Position numbers and translations under genes: made by a program
NCBI RefSeq assembly: GCF_016863175.1
Contig: NZ_BOOJ01000011.1
Coordinates: 55,993 to 119,992 of the forward strand
DNA length: 64,000 nt
Source: Paraplanobispora siamensis
GTDB taxonomy: Bacteria > Actinomycetota > Actinomycetes > Streptosporangiales > Streptosporangiaceae
Reading direction: 5' to 3'
The notes under the pieces: model-generated
What the model was told of the DNA's origin: nothing
The model's input: only the letters and a program-made list of their open reading frames with translations
Database searches by the model: none
In this document: positions 16,560 through 24,961 of the stretch, piece by piece
How positions within the stretch are numbered: position 1 is the first letter of the stretch
Layout of the letters: every line of letters starts with the position of its first letter

Positions 16560-17720
16560 TCAGGCGGCGACGGAGTGCCTGGCGGCCCGGCGCCGTTCGA
16601 CGACGACCACCGCCGTCACCAGGGCCACCAGGGCGACCAGCTGCGCCAGGGCGGACCAGAACCCGAGCGCGACGGTCACCGGTGCGGCCAGCGCCCCCGC
16701 GATCCGCAGGCGGTTGCCCGGGATCCCGAGCACCCGGCGGAACCAGGCGTTGCCCGCCAGGAACAGGACGACGCCCGCGGCGAGCGTCACGGCGGCGCCG
16801 AGCTTCAACGGGTCGGTCGGGTGGCCGATCGCCTTCTTGACTCCGGCGGCGACCGCGACGACGCCGAGCAGCATCGGGATGTGGGCGTAGAAGTAGGCGC
16901 CGAGGATCAGCCGCGTGCGCCGTACCGGCTCGGTCCCGGCCAGGGCGTGCTCGGCGTGCACCTCGTCGTCGCCGCCGAAGTAGATCCACCACAGGCCCGC
17001 GGCCAGGGCCAGTCCTAGCACCGCCGTCAGGCCCAGGGCGAAGCCGACCGGCAGGCCCTGGGCGCCGATGCCGATCGCCACGATCGACTCGCCGAGCACC
17101 ACGATCACCAGCAGCCCGTGCCGCTCGACGATGTGCCCGGCCTTGAGCGCGAAGCCCTTCTGCCCGATGAAGTACGGGCTGCCCCAGAGCAGCAGCACCG
17201 CCGCGCCCCAGAGCAGGTAGTCGTAGGGCCTGTCGAGCAGGCTCGCCACGGCGATCAGCGCGACCGCGCCGAGGTTGAACGGGATCACCCGGGACATGGC
17301 GGCGGTCGCCTGGAGGTACAGGCCCGCGTGGACCAGGATCAGCAGCAGGTAGCCGACGGCGAAGGCGACGCCTCCGCCGTCGAAGGCCGTGGGGATCGCC
17401 AGCGCCACGAGCAGGAACCCGGCCATGCCCAGCAGGATCAGCACCCGCCGGGCGGGCCGTACCGGGGGGATGGCGTTGGTCAGCCAGGCGTAGCCGGCGT
17501 ACATCCACCAGATCACCCCGAACACCAGCACCACCTGGAGCGCCCCCTGCCAGGGGGTGCCGTTCTGGATGCCGTCGGCCACCAGTCCGGTGAGCTGGGT
17601 GACGGTGAAGACGAAGACGAGGTCGAAGAAGAGCTCGAGCGTGGAGACGCGCAGCTCGGTCTCGGGAGGAGCGGGCTCGGCCCGCTCGGCGAACCAGCTG
17701 GGGAGGCGCATGCCGGACAT
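16560..17720 (-). CDS. Low temperature requirement protein A (LtrA) family membrane protein
   Basis: The 386-aa protein matches the LtrA family. The N-terminal signature VSTLELFFDLVFVFTVTQLT is typical, followed by about ten membrane helices and the conserved segment RHGLLVIVVLGESIVAIGIG. The family was named from a cold-sensitive Listeria mutant; its biochemical function is still unclear. A short Arg-rich C-terminus faces the cytoplasm. ATG at 17720 or 17711 are both possible starts. The DoxX gene upstream on the same strand is 103 bases away. Confidence 0.9.
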   Translation of the reverse strand: MSGMRLPSWFAERAEPAPPETELRVSTLELFFDLVFVFTVTQLTGLVADGIQNGTPWQGALQVVLVFGVIWWMYAGYAWLTNAIPPVRPARRVLILLGMAGFLLVALAIPTAFDGGGVAFAVGYLLLILVHAGLYLQATAAMSRVIPFNLGAVALIAVASLLDRPYDYLLWGAAVLLLWGSPYFIGQKGFALKAGHIVERHGLLVIVVLGESIVAIGIGAQGLPVGFALGLTAVLGLALAAGLWWIYFGGDDEVHAEHALAGTEPVRRTRLILGAYFYAHIPMLLGVVAVAAGVKKAIGHPTDPLKLGAAVTLAAGVVLFLAGNAWFRRVLGIPGNRLRIAGALAAPVTVALGFWSALAQLVALVALVTAVVVVERRRAARHSVAA

Positions 17721-17823
17721 TGTTACGCCAGCGCGGGTGGCACCGCACCGAATAAAACGCGATTTATGCGGTTATGTCGCGTTACGCCGCTAGCGGAGTG
17801 ATCACCCGCGGCGGTCCGGTGGT

Positions 17824-18540
17824 TCAGTCGTCCGCCGGGGGGTTCTTCTGACGGGCGACCAGCGTGTCACCCCGCTTGGGCGCAGGGGGCTGCTCGGTCG
17901 TGCCGCTCCGGCGACGGCTCCGCGGACGGACGGGGAACTCGGCGGTGTCCGTGGTGCTCTCCTCGCCCGCCGGAGGCGCGCCCGCGGCCGGGGGAGCCGG
18001 GGGAGGCGCCTGCTCCGGCGCCGGCGCCGGATCCTGCGGGGGAGGGGCCGGGGCGGCCGTCTCCGGCTCGCGCAGCGAGGCCAGGACGTCGTCGGCCTCG
18101 GAGTCGGCGGCGAAGTCCTCGGCGGCCTCGGCCTCCCTCCGCTTGATCACCACCATGTGGTCGACCGACAGGCGCCCGGCCCCGTTGACGGCCAGCATGA
18201 TCGAGGCGGCGCCGAGCGCGACGATCAGGCTGACCGCGCCTCCGGTGAGCGGAAGCCCCTGGTCGCCGCTGGCGATCACGAACACCGCGAGCGCCTCGGC
18301 GAACAGCAGCAGGCCGCAGGCGGGTACGGCGAGCCCGGCGATGAGCAGGGTCCCGCCGATGAGCTCCATCAGCATCGTGGTGCCGGCCCACAGCTCGGGG
18401 AGGGGGGCGCCCAGCGCGGCGAACTGGTCGGCCGTCGCGTCCAGGCCGGCCCGCAGCTTCTGCCAGCCGTTGACGAAGAAGATCCCGCCGACTCCCAGCC
18501 TGGCGGCCAGCGCGGCGATGTCTCGGAGGGATTGTCGCAC
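17824..18540 (-). CDS. DoxX family membrane protein with long disordered tail
   Basis: The first 130 residues form a DoxX-type four-helix membrane domain: AALAARLGVGGIFFVNGWQK, LWAGTTMLMELIGGTLLIAG, CGLLLFAEALAVFVIASG and SLIVALGAASIMLAVNGAG. The helices carry the usual small-residue faces. Residues 140-238 are a Pro/Ala/Glu-rich cytoplasmic tail ending in a basic RPRSRRRSG segment, which is longer than in most DoxX proteins. DoxX relatives take part in thiol/oxidative stress and quinone-linked complexes in mycobacteria. Start GTG at 18540 is supported by AGGAG. The role here is inferred from family only. Confidence 0.85.
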   Translation of the reverse strand: MRQSLRDIAALAARLGVGGIFFVNGWQKLRAGLDATADQFAALGAPLPELWAGTTMLMELIGGTLLIAGLAVPACGLLLFAEALAVFVIASGDQGLPLTGGAVSLIVALGAASIMLAVNGAGRLSVDHMVVIKRREAEAAEDFAADSEADDVLASLREPETAAPAPPPQDPAPAPEQAPPPAPPAAGAPPAGEESTTDTAEFPVRPRSRRRSGTTEQPPAPKRGDTLVARQKNPPADD

Positions 18541-18609
18541 GGCTCCTCATTCTGGTCCGATTCACCGTCCTTGCCCATTAGATGACCGGACGGGAGCCGG
18601 GCAAACTCG

Positions 18610-20163
18610 TCAGTCGGGATCGTTGCGGTCGGCGGACCCGCGCGGCACGAGAAACGCCACGACGGCGGCGGTGGCGCCCAGCAGGAACACGCTCACCACG
18701 ATCGTGGAGTGCAGCCCGGCGACGAACGCGACGCGGGCGCTCTCCAGCAGCGTGGCCCCGGGCGGGCCGCCGACCTCCCGCGCCACCGGGGCGGCGGCGG
18801 CGAGCGACTGGCGGGCCTGGGTCATCAGCTCCTCGGAGACGCCCGCCACCGGGGGCAGCGAGGGGGCGTAGACGGCGGTGGTGATCGTGCCGAGCACCGC
18901 GACGCCCAGTCCCGCGCCGAGCTCGTAGGCCGTCTCCTCGACCGCCGCGGCCCCGCCCGCCCGGGACTCGGGGACCGAGGACATGATCGTGTCCGAGGCG
19001 GCCAGCAGCGCGACCTGGATGCCGAAGCCGATGCCGACGAAGCAGAGGGTGAGCCCCAGCGGGTGCGACTCGGTGCCCCAGGACAGGGTGGGGGCCAGGG
19101 ACACCGCGGTCAGCGCCAGGCCTCCGCCCATCGTGGCGCGCAGCCCGAACCGGCGCAGCAGGTGCGCCCCCGCCAGGCCGCCCGCCACCGAGGCGGCCAT
19201 CAGCGGCAGCATGCGGACGGCGGCGCCGAGCGGGCCGTCGCCGAGCACGAGCTGGAGGTACTGGGCGAGCATGAGCTGGAGCCCCACCAGGGCGAAGACG
19301 GTCAGCAGCACCGCGGCGACCCCGGTGGAGAACGCCCGGCTGCGGAACAGGCCCAGGTCCAGCAGGGGGAAGGCCAGCCGCCGCTGCCTGCGTACGAACC
19401 AGGCCAGCAGCCCGGCGCCGCACGCGAACGCCGCCGGCCCCGCCGGGTGCCCCGACCCGATCTCCTTCAGGCCGAAGGCGAAGGCCAGGATGCCCAGCAC
19501 CGACAGCAGGGCGCTGGGCGCGTCCCAGGGATGACCGGCGCGCTCGCGGGACTCGGGCAGGATCCGCGCCGCGGCCGGCAGCAGCACCAGCAGGATCGGC
19601 ACGTTGATCAGGAAGACGACGCCCCACCAGAAATGCTCGACGAGCAGGCCGCCGAGCATCGGGCCGAGCGCGGCCCCGGCCGCCGCGACGGCGCTCCACA
19701 CCCCCAGGGCGATCGCCCGCTCCCGCCGGTCGGTGAAGACCTGCCGGATGATGGAGAGCGTGGCCGGCATGATCATGGCGCCGCCGACGCCGAGGAAGGC
19801 GCGGGCGGCGATGAGGGCGGCGGGGGTCGGCGCCAGCGCCGCCGCGGCCGAGGCGGCGCCGAACACCAGATAGCCGAACAGCACCAGGCGCTTGCGCCCG
19901 TAGCGGTCGCCGAGCGTGCCGAACGTCAGCAGCAGCGGCGCGACCACCAGGGAGTAGACGTCGATGATCCACAACAGCTGGACCGAGCTGGGCTCGAGCG
20001 CCGCGGTCAGGGCGGGGACCGCGATGTGCAGCACGGTCGCGTCCACCGCGATCAGCAGCAGGCTGAGGCAGAGCAGGACGAGAACCGACCAGCGGCCGGT
20101 CCTGAGCGGGTGGGGGCCGGTCCCTGCGCGCTCGGCGCCGGCCACTGTCTCCACAAGGGTCAT
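18610..20163 (-). CDS. MFS multidrug efflux transporter (DHA2, 14-helix type)
   Basis: The 517-aa protein matches EmrB/QacA-type drug:proton antiporters. Fourteen hydrophobic segments are evident. Motif A is LLTFGTLGDRYGRKRLVLFG (helix 2-3 loop), and motif C is seen around GVWSAVAAAGAALGPMLGG in helix 5. The first helix, VLVLLCLSLLLIAVDATVLHIAVPAL, carries the D1 motif of this subfamily. Substrates are not predictable; in actinomycetes such pumps often export antibiotics or toxic ions. No adjacent TetR gene is present, but a CTCTCTAGAGAG palindrome (20282-20293) lies about 120 bases upstream of its ATG. Confidence 0.92.
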   Translation of the reverse strand: MTLVETVAGAERAGTGPHPLRTGRWSVLVLLCLSLLLIAVDATVLHIAVPALTAALEPSSVQLLWIIDVYSLVVAPLLLTFGTLGDRYGRKRLVLFGYLVFGAASAAAALAPTPAALIAARAFLGVGGAMIMPATLSIIRQVFTDRRERAIALGVWSAVAAAGAALGPMLGGLLVEHFWWGVVFLINVPILLVLLPAAARILPESRERAGHPWDAPSALLSVLGILAFAFGLKEIGSGHPAGPAAFACGAGLLAWFVRRQRRLAFPLLDLGLFRSRAFSTGVAAVLLTVFALVGLQLMLAQYLQLVLGDGPLGAAVRMLPLMAASVAGGLAGAHLLRRFGLRATMGGGLALTAVSLAPTLSWGTESHPLGLTLCFVGIGFGIQVALLAASDTIMSSVPESRAGGAAAVEETAYELGAGLGVAVLGTITTAVYAPSLPPVAGVSEELMTQARQSLAAAAPVAREVGGPPGATLLESARVAFVAGLHSTIVVSVFLLGATAAVVAFLVPRGSADRNDPD

Positions 20164-20281
20164 AGGCCGCAGGGGGAGCCGGCCTGGATGAACATGCGAG
20201 GCAGCTTAGGCCAACTCCGGCGGTCGCGCGTGGTCATTGGAGGATCGATTCAGGCGATATGCACCATCGCGCGGCTTCGAC

Positions 20282-20293
20282 CTCTCTAGAGAG
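20282..20293. promoter_or_regulatory. 12-bp palindrome in divergent promoter region
   Basis: CTCTCTAGAGAG is a perfect 12-bp palindrome in the 312-base gap between the efflux gene (minus) and the TPR/membrane gene (plus). The gap otherwise holds the 32-bp repeats next to 20476 and no gene of normal size. Operator function is a guess from symmetry and place. Confidence 0.3.
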
Positions 20294-20391
20294 ATAGACC
20301 CCTATAGCGTGGACCTAGGCAAACAGTGATCGTGCACCGACCATGGCGGTCGTGGGAGTCGGCGCGAGGGTGAGCCGTCGTGATCTATTCG

Positions 20392-20484
20392 TACGAGGTT
20401 CGTGGGTCCCATGATGAGTCAGGTGCGAGGTTCGTCAGCGACCATGGTGAGCAGGTGCGAGGTTCGTGAGTCACCGTGGTGAGC
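20392..20484 (+). repeat. Three imperfect 32-bp tandem repeats ending in the start codon
   Basis: Copies begin near 20392, 20424 and 20456 with exact 32-base spacing. Each has the core CGAGGTTCGT (20394, 20426, 20458) followed after about 8 bases by an ATGATGAG/ATGGTGAG/GTGGTGAG element. The third copy supplies the real GTG start of the downstream gene, so the translation-initiation region appears to have been triplicated. Confidence 0.75.
20411..20482 (+). CDS. Possible 23-aa leader peptide overlapping the downstream start
   Basis: A short frame from ATG ATG at 20411 runs through the repeats and stops at TGA (20480-20482), overlapping the GTG start region of the TPR/membrane gene (20476 or 20479). 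Such overlap allows translational coupling. The peptide, MMSQVRGSSATMVSRCEVRESPW, simply reflects the repeats, so it may be fortuitous. Confidence 0.25.
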   Translation: MMSQVRGSSATMVSRCEVRESPW

Positions 20485-22356
20485 GATCCCGGCGAGGACG
20501 GTCGTGACGCGGCTCCGCTGGGTCCCGGCAGCGCGCGTGAGTGGTGTGCCGTGGCGGTGGCCCGGCTGGGCAGGGACCAGCCGGAGGCCGCCCTGGAGGC
20601 GGCCCGTCTGGCGGTCGAGAGCGATCCGCACGCCCAGGACGGGGCCGGCTGGGGCTACCGCCTGGCCAGCCTGGCCTTCGAACGGCTCGGCCGTGACGCG
20701 GAGGCCGTGGCCGCCGCGGAGGAGGCCGTACGGCTGACGCCGGGATCCTGGGCCGCGCGGCTGCGCCTGGGGGCGGCCCTGCGCCGCGTCCCCGGCCGCT
20801 GGAAGGAGGCGTGGTCCCAGGCGGGACGGGCGGCGCGCTACGCCCCGCAGGAGCCCGACCCGCACGTGCTCGTCGGCGACCTGCGCCTGCTGCGCGGGGA
20901 GCACCGCCACGCCCGCGCCGCCTACGACCGGGCGCTGCGCCGCGTGCAGGACCATCCCGGGGCGCGGGTCAACCTCGGCCTGACGTTCCTGCGCTGGGAG
21001 CGCTCGCGCGGGCACCACGATCCCGCCTGGCCGGTCGACCCCCGCGAGACCGGCCGCGCGCGGCGGGCCCTGGAGTCGTGGTCCCGGCAGGTCCGCGTCC
21101 TGCTCGCCGTGGCGCTCCTGGCGGTCGGGGTGGCCGCCTTCGGCTACGGGCTGACCACGGAGGCCGTGATCGGCGGGGCCGTGGCGCCGGCCGCCGCACT
21201 GGTGATCACGCTCAGGCAGGCCCACCGGGTCAGGCTCTGGCCCTACGTCCCGGGGATGCTCGCCCGCGACGCGTGGCTCAGCATGAGCGTCGCGATCACG
21301 TTGATGGCGGTCGCCGCCTACGTCGCGGCGGTCGCCACCCTGCCGCGCGCCGTACAGGACTTCCCCCTCACCGGGCTGCCCGATCCCGCCGCGCTGCCCG
21401 CCCTCGCCCGCAGCCCCTGGGCCGGGCTGGCCGGCCTGGTGCTGCTCAACGGGCTGGCCGTGCTGATCCTGCGCACGCTCGCCGAGGCGTGGCGGGGGCG
21501 GCCGGTCAGGGCGCTGACCGAGTTCGCCGCGGCCGGAGACGACCGCACGGCCGCCCACGACATCGACGTGACGCTCTGGCTCGTGGCGGTCCGGGCCTGG
21601 TCGGTGCTCGTCCTGGTCGTGACGGGCGCGCTGCTGCTGGACGACTCCCGCTGGGCGCTGACGGCCCTGGCCGTGCCGCCCGCGCTGGGCTGGGCGTACG
21701 GCAGGGTGCGCGGCCGGGCGCCCGCCGACCGCTGGCTCACCGCGGTGGTGTCCCTGATCGTCCTGGCGTCGGTGGCGCTCGTCGTGGCGGCGGCCGTACG
21801 CCCTCTCGGACTCCCCGATCGGTTCGGCCGCTGGTCGTGGCAGGCGGCGATCGGGGTCCTGGTGACGGTGGTGGCCGCCTACGTCATCAGGTCGGCCCGG
21901 GCGTGGTGGCGGGGCGCGCCCGGGCCCTGGCGGGGTTCGCTGGTCATGTACGAGGGCTCCGGACGCCGCCTGCCCGGCGACGCGCGGGCCCCGGTGGAGC
22001 TGAGCGGCGAGGTGCGCCGGGCCCTCGCCTACGGACGGGGGGTGGTGCTGGCCTACTCCGATCCCACGGGGCCGAGGGCGCTGGCCGTCGGCTCGGTCGG
22101 CCCGGTCGGCCCGGGAGGCGAACTCCGCCTGATCGCCGCCGAGGACGCGTGGGAGGCCACCGAGCGCGACCCGCGGGTGGCGGTGTTCGTCGCCGACCCG
22201 ACGGACCGCCGCTTCTGGGCCGAGGTGCGCGGCATCGCCGTCGGCGACGCCGAGGCCGACGTGCTCAGGGTCACCCCCGAGCACGTCGTGGTCGGGGACT
22301 ATCCCGGGCGTCACCAGGGCCGGGTACGCCCGGGGGACGGCCGTCCCGCGCGCTGA
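20476..22356 (+). CDS. TPR - multi-helix membrane - split-barrel-like fusion protein
   Basis: The 626-aa protein has three parts. Residues about 15-190 are TPR-like helices (AVARLGRDQPEAALEAARLA; LVGDLRLLRGEHRHARAAYD). About 205-490 carry eight or so membrane helices. The C-terminal 120 residues read like a pyridoxamine-phosphate-oxidase type split barrel (RALAYGRGVVLAYSDPTGPR, then ERDPRVAVFVADPTDRRFWA and EVRGIAVGD), a fold that usually binds FMN, F420 or haem. I know no characterised protein with this layout. Start is GTG 20476 or 20479 within a 32-bp repeat. A tandem AAA+ gene follows on the same strand after 213 bases. Confidence 0.75.
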   Translation: MVSDPGEDGRDAAPLGPGSAREWCAVAVARLGRDQPEAALEAARLAVESDPHAQDGAGWGYRLASLAFERLGRDAEAVAAAEEAVRLTPGSWAARLRLGAALRRVPGRWKEAWSQAGRAARYAPQEPDPHVLVGDLRLLRGEHRHARAAYDRALRRVQDHPGARVNLGLTFLRWERSRGHHDPAWPVDPRETGRARRALESWSRQVRVLLAVALLAVGVAAFGYGLTTEAVIGGAVAPAAALVITLRQAHRVRLWPYVPGMLARDAWLSMSVAITLMAVAAYVAAVATLPRAVQDFPLTGLPDPAALPALARSPWAGLAGLVLLNGLAVLILRTLAEAWRGRPVRALTEFAAAGDDRTAAHDIDVTLWLVAVRAWSVLVLVVTGALLLDDSRWALTALAVPPALGWAYGRVRGRAPADRWLTAVVSLIVLASVALVVAAAVRPLGLPDRFGRWSWQAAIGVLVTVVAAYVIRSARAWWRGAPGPWRGSLVMYEGSGRRLPGDARAPVELSGEVRRALAYGRGVVLAYSDPTGPRALAVGSVGPVGPGGELRLIAAEDAWEATERDPRVAVFVADPTDRRFWAEVRGIAVGDAEADVLRVTPEHVVVGDYPGRHQGRVRPGDGRPAR

Positions 22357-22569
22357 CCCCCTCCGTCCGCACCGGGGCGTCCGCCGGATCCTGATTCGAC
22401 CGGCCTGTCGCAGATGGGGGTGGCGGGCCGGTGACATTCCCATTCGGTACGTTCGTTGCGCTACGTCCCGGTGATCTGATTGTTCTGGTGCGGCGGCGTG
22501 GCGCGGTGCCCGGGCACGCCCAAACCTCTTCCCGGTGCGGTATAACCGGGGGCGGACCGGGGAGGCGTG

Positions 22570-24909
22570 ATGCGGGACTCCGACAGGGCCAGGCCGGCCG
22601 GGCGGGCGGCGGCACGGGATCTGTTCGAACAGGTGCGGGCGCGTTACTTCCACCTTCCTCCCGCCGGACGACGGCTGCTCCACGTCGGCGTCTTCCTCGC
22701 CGTGATGACGCTGGCCGCGGTCCTGAGCTGGTCCCTGTTCACCACCGCACTCCTGACGATCGCGCTGCTCGGCTTCACGGCGCTGACCCTGCGCTTCCCC
22801 CGCGCCGGCGCCACCGTGCTGGTCCTGGCCGGGTGGATGCTCCTGCTCGGCTTCTTCATGGGCCTGTACGGCTCGCAGTCACCCGTCCCCGCGCTCCTGC
22901 TGGTCCTGGGCGTGGCCGTGGCCGGGGCCGCCCACCTCATCCGCTGGGTCCCGCCGTGGCTGACCACCCTGATGGCCCTGGTCCCCGCCGCCGTGGCCGC
23001 CTTCGCGCTGTACTTCATCGCGCCCGCCGCCGGCCCGTGGGCCGCCTACGGCGTGGCCGCCGCGGTCCTGCTCTACCGCCTCGTCGAGGCCCGCCGGGTC
23101 AGGGGGACGCTGTCCGAGCACGAGCAGCCGGTCAGGGTCCGCGTCCAGGAGGGCGCGCCGCAGGTCCACAGCCACGGCGGCAGGTCCGCGCCGCCGCCGA
23201 TCTCGGTGGAGGAGGCGCTCGGCGAGCTGGACGCCATGATCGGCCTGGCCCCGGTGAAGGAGCAGGTCCGCTCCATCGCCGCCTCGATCGAGGCCTCCCG
23301 CCTGCGCAAGGAGGCCGGATACTCCACCGAGCCGCCGATGCGCCACTTCGTGTTCGTGGGCCCGCCCGGCACGGGCAAGACCAGCGTGGCCAGGACCGTC
23401 GCGAAGATCTTCTACGCCTTCGGCCTGCTGGAGACGCCGTACGTGGTGGAGGCCCAGCGCGCCGATCTCGTGGGGGAGTTCCTCGGGGCCACCGCGATCA
23501 AGACCAACGAGCTGATCGACCGGGCGCTGGGCGGGGTGCTGTTCATCGACGAGGCCTACAGCCTGATCAACTCTGGCGACGGCCAGCCCGACCGCTTCGG
23601 GGCCGAGGCCGTGCAGACGTTGCTCAAGCGGGCCGAGGACGACCGCGACCGGCTGATCGTCATCCTGGCCGGATACGAGAAGGAGATGACCTCCTTCCTG
23701 ACCAGCAACCCCGGTCTGGCCAGCCGGTTCGCCACCCGCGTCCGCTTCCCCGGCTACGCGCCCGGCGAGCTGGTGCAGATCACCGACCTGCTGCAGCGGC
23801 GCCGCGGCGACCGGATGGCCGAGGAGGCCCGGCCCGCCCTCCTGGCGAGGTTCGAGGACGTCCACCGCCGCGGGATCGTCGACGAGCTGGGCAACGCCCG
23901 GTTCGTCCGCAGTCTGGTGGAGGCCGCCGCGCAGGCCCGCGACGTGCGGGTGGTCGGCGCGGGCGGCTCGCCCACCACCGAGGACCTGGTGACCACCACC
24001 GAGCCGGACGTGGCCAAGGCCTTCGACGAGCTCACCGCCCGCTACCGCGGTTACCAGGCCACGCCCACCCTGGAGGAGGCCCTGGCCGACCTGGACCGGA
24101 TGGCCGGTCTGGAACCGGTCAAGCGGCAGGTCCACGCGATCACCGCCCAGCTCCGGGTGGCCAGGATGCGCCAGGAGCGCGGCCTGCCCACCCCGCCGCA
24201 GATGCGGCACTTCGTCTTCACCGGCCCGCCCGGCACCGGCAAGACCACCGTGGCCCGCATCCTCGGCCGCATCTTCGCCGCCCTGGGCCTGCTCGCCCGG
24301 CCGGACGTGGTGGAGGCCCAGCGCGCCGACCTGGTCGGCCAGCACCTGGGCTCCACCGCGATCAAGACCAACGAGCTGGTCGACCGGGCGCTGGGCGGGG
24401 TGCTGTTCATCGACGAGGCCTACAGCCTGGTCAACAGCGGCTACGCCGGGGGCGACGCGTTCGGGGCCGAGGCCGTGCAGACGCTGCTCAAGCGGGCCGA
24501 GGACGACCGCGACCGGCTGGTGATCATCCTGGCCGGATACGAGCGTGAGATGGACGTCTTCCTGGCCACCAACCCGGGCCTGGCCAGTCGGTTCAACCAG
24601 CGGGTGCGCTTCCCCTCCTACACGCCGGCCCAGCTCGCCGAGATCGCCGAGTTGCTCGCCGAGCGGTCGGGCGACAGGTTCGACGAGGCCGCCAGGGAGA
24701 ACCTGGCCGCGGTCTTCACCTGGGTCTGCGAGGACGGGTCGATCGACGGCCTGGGCAACGGCCGCTTCGTCCGCTCGCTGTTCGAGCGCGCCGCGATGCT
24801 CCGCGACGTGCGCCTGGCCGCGCTCGGCGGCACCGCCAGCTCCGCGGAGCTGACCACCGTCACCGGCGCCGACGTGGCCGACGCGGTGGACGAGATCTCC
24901 GGCCGCTGA
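22570..24909 (+). CDS. Membrane-anchored tandem AAA+ ATPase (CbbX/EccA type)
   Basis: Numbering here is from the GTG at 22567, one codon upstream of the ATG used as the start. About residues 35-175 hold five membrane helices. Two complete CbxX/CfqX AAA+ modules follow: Walker A GPPGTGKT at 265-272 and 553-560, Walker B VLFIDEA at 324-330 and 612-618, and arginine-finger/sensor stretches NPGLASRFATRVRFP and NPGLASRFNQRVRFP. The two modules are very alike, so they arose by internal duplication. Relatives include CbbX (Rubisco activase), EccA of type VII secretion and SpoVK; no Rubisco or ESX gene is nearby. GGGGAGG precedes the start. The membrane anchor is unusual for this AAA+ clade. Confidence 0.88.
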   Translation: MRDSDRARPAGRAAARDLFEQVRARYFHLPPAGRRLLHVGVFLAVMTLAAVLSWSLFTTALLTIALLGFTALTLRFPRAGATVLVLAGWMLLLGFFMGLYGSQSPVPALLLVLGVAVAGAAHLIRWVPPWLTTLMALVPAAVAAFALYFIAPAAGPWAAYGVAAAVLLYRLVEARRVRGTLSEHEQPVRVRVQEGAPQVHSHGGRSAPPPISVEEALGELDAMIGLAPVKEQVRSIAASIEASRLRKEAGYSTEPPMRHFVFVGPPGTGKTSVARTVAKIFYAFGLLETPYVVEAQRADLVGEFLGATAIKTNELIDRALGGVLFIDEAYSLINSGDGQPDRFGAEAVQTLLKRAEDDRDRLIVILAGYEKEMTSFLTSNPGLASRFATRVRFPGYAPGELVQITDLLQRRRGDRMAEEARPALLARFEDVHRRGIVDELGNARFVRSLVEAAAQARDVRVVGAGGSPTTEDLVTTTEPDVAKAFDELTARYRGYQATPTLEEALADLDRMAGLEPVKRQVHAITAQLRVARMRQERGLPTPPQMRHFVFTGPPGTGKTTVARILGRIFAALGLLARPDVVEAQRADLVGQHLGSTAIKTNELVDRALGGVLFIDEAYSLVNSGYAGGDAFGAEAVQTLLKRAEDDRDRLVIILAGYEREMDVFLATNPGLASRFNQRVRFPSYTPAQLAEIAELLAERSGDRFDEAARENLAAVFTWVCEDGSIDGLGNGRFVRSLFERAAMLRDVRLAALGGTASSAELTTVTGADVADAVDEISGR

Positions 24910-24961
24910 CCCCTTCCGGCACGGCCGGTGGACTGTCGCCGCCGGGGTGTAGGAAGTGGGC

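Noticed and set aside
22570..24909. Type VII secretion EccA
   Set aside because: No ESX genes (EccB-E, WXG100) are near, the protein is membrane-anchored, and it has two AAA+ modules.
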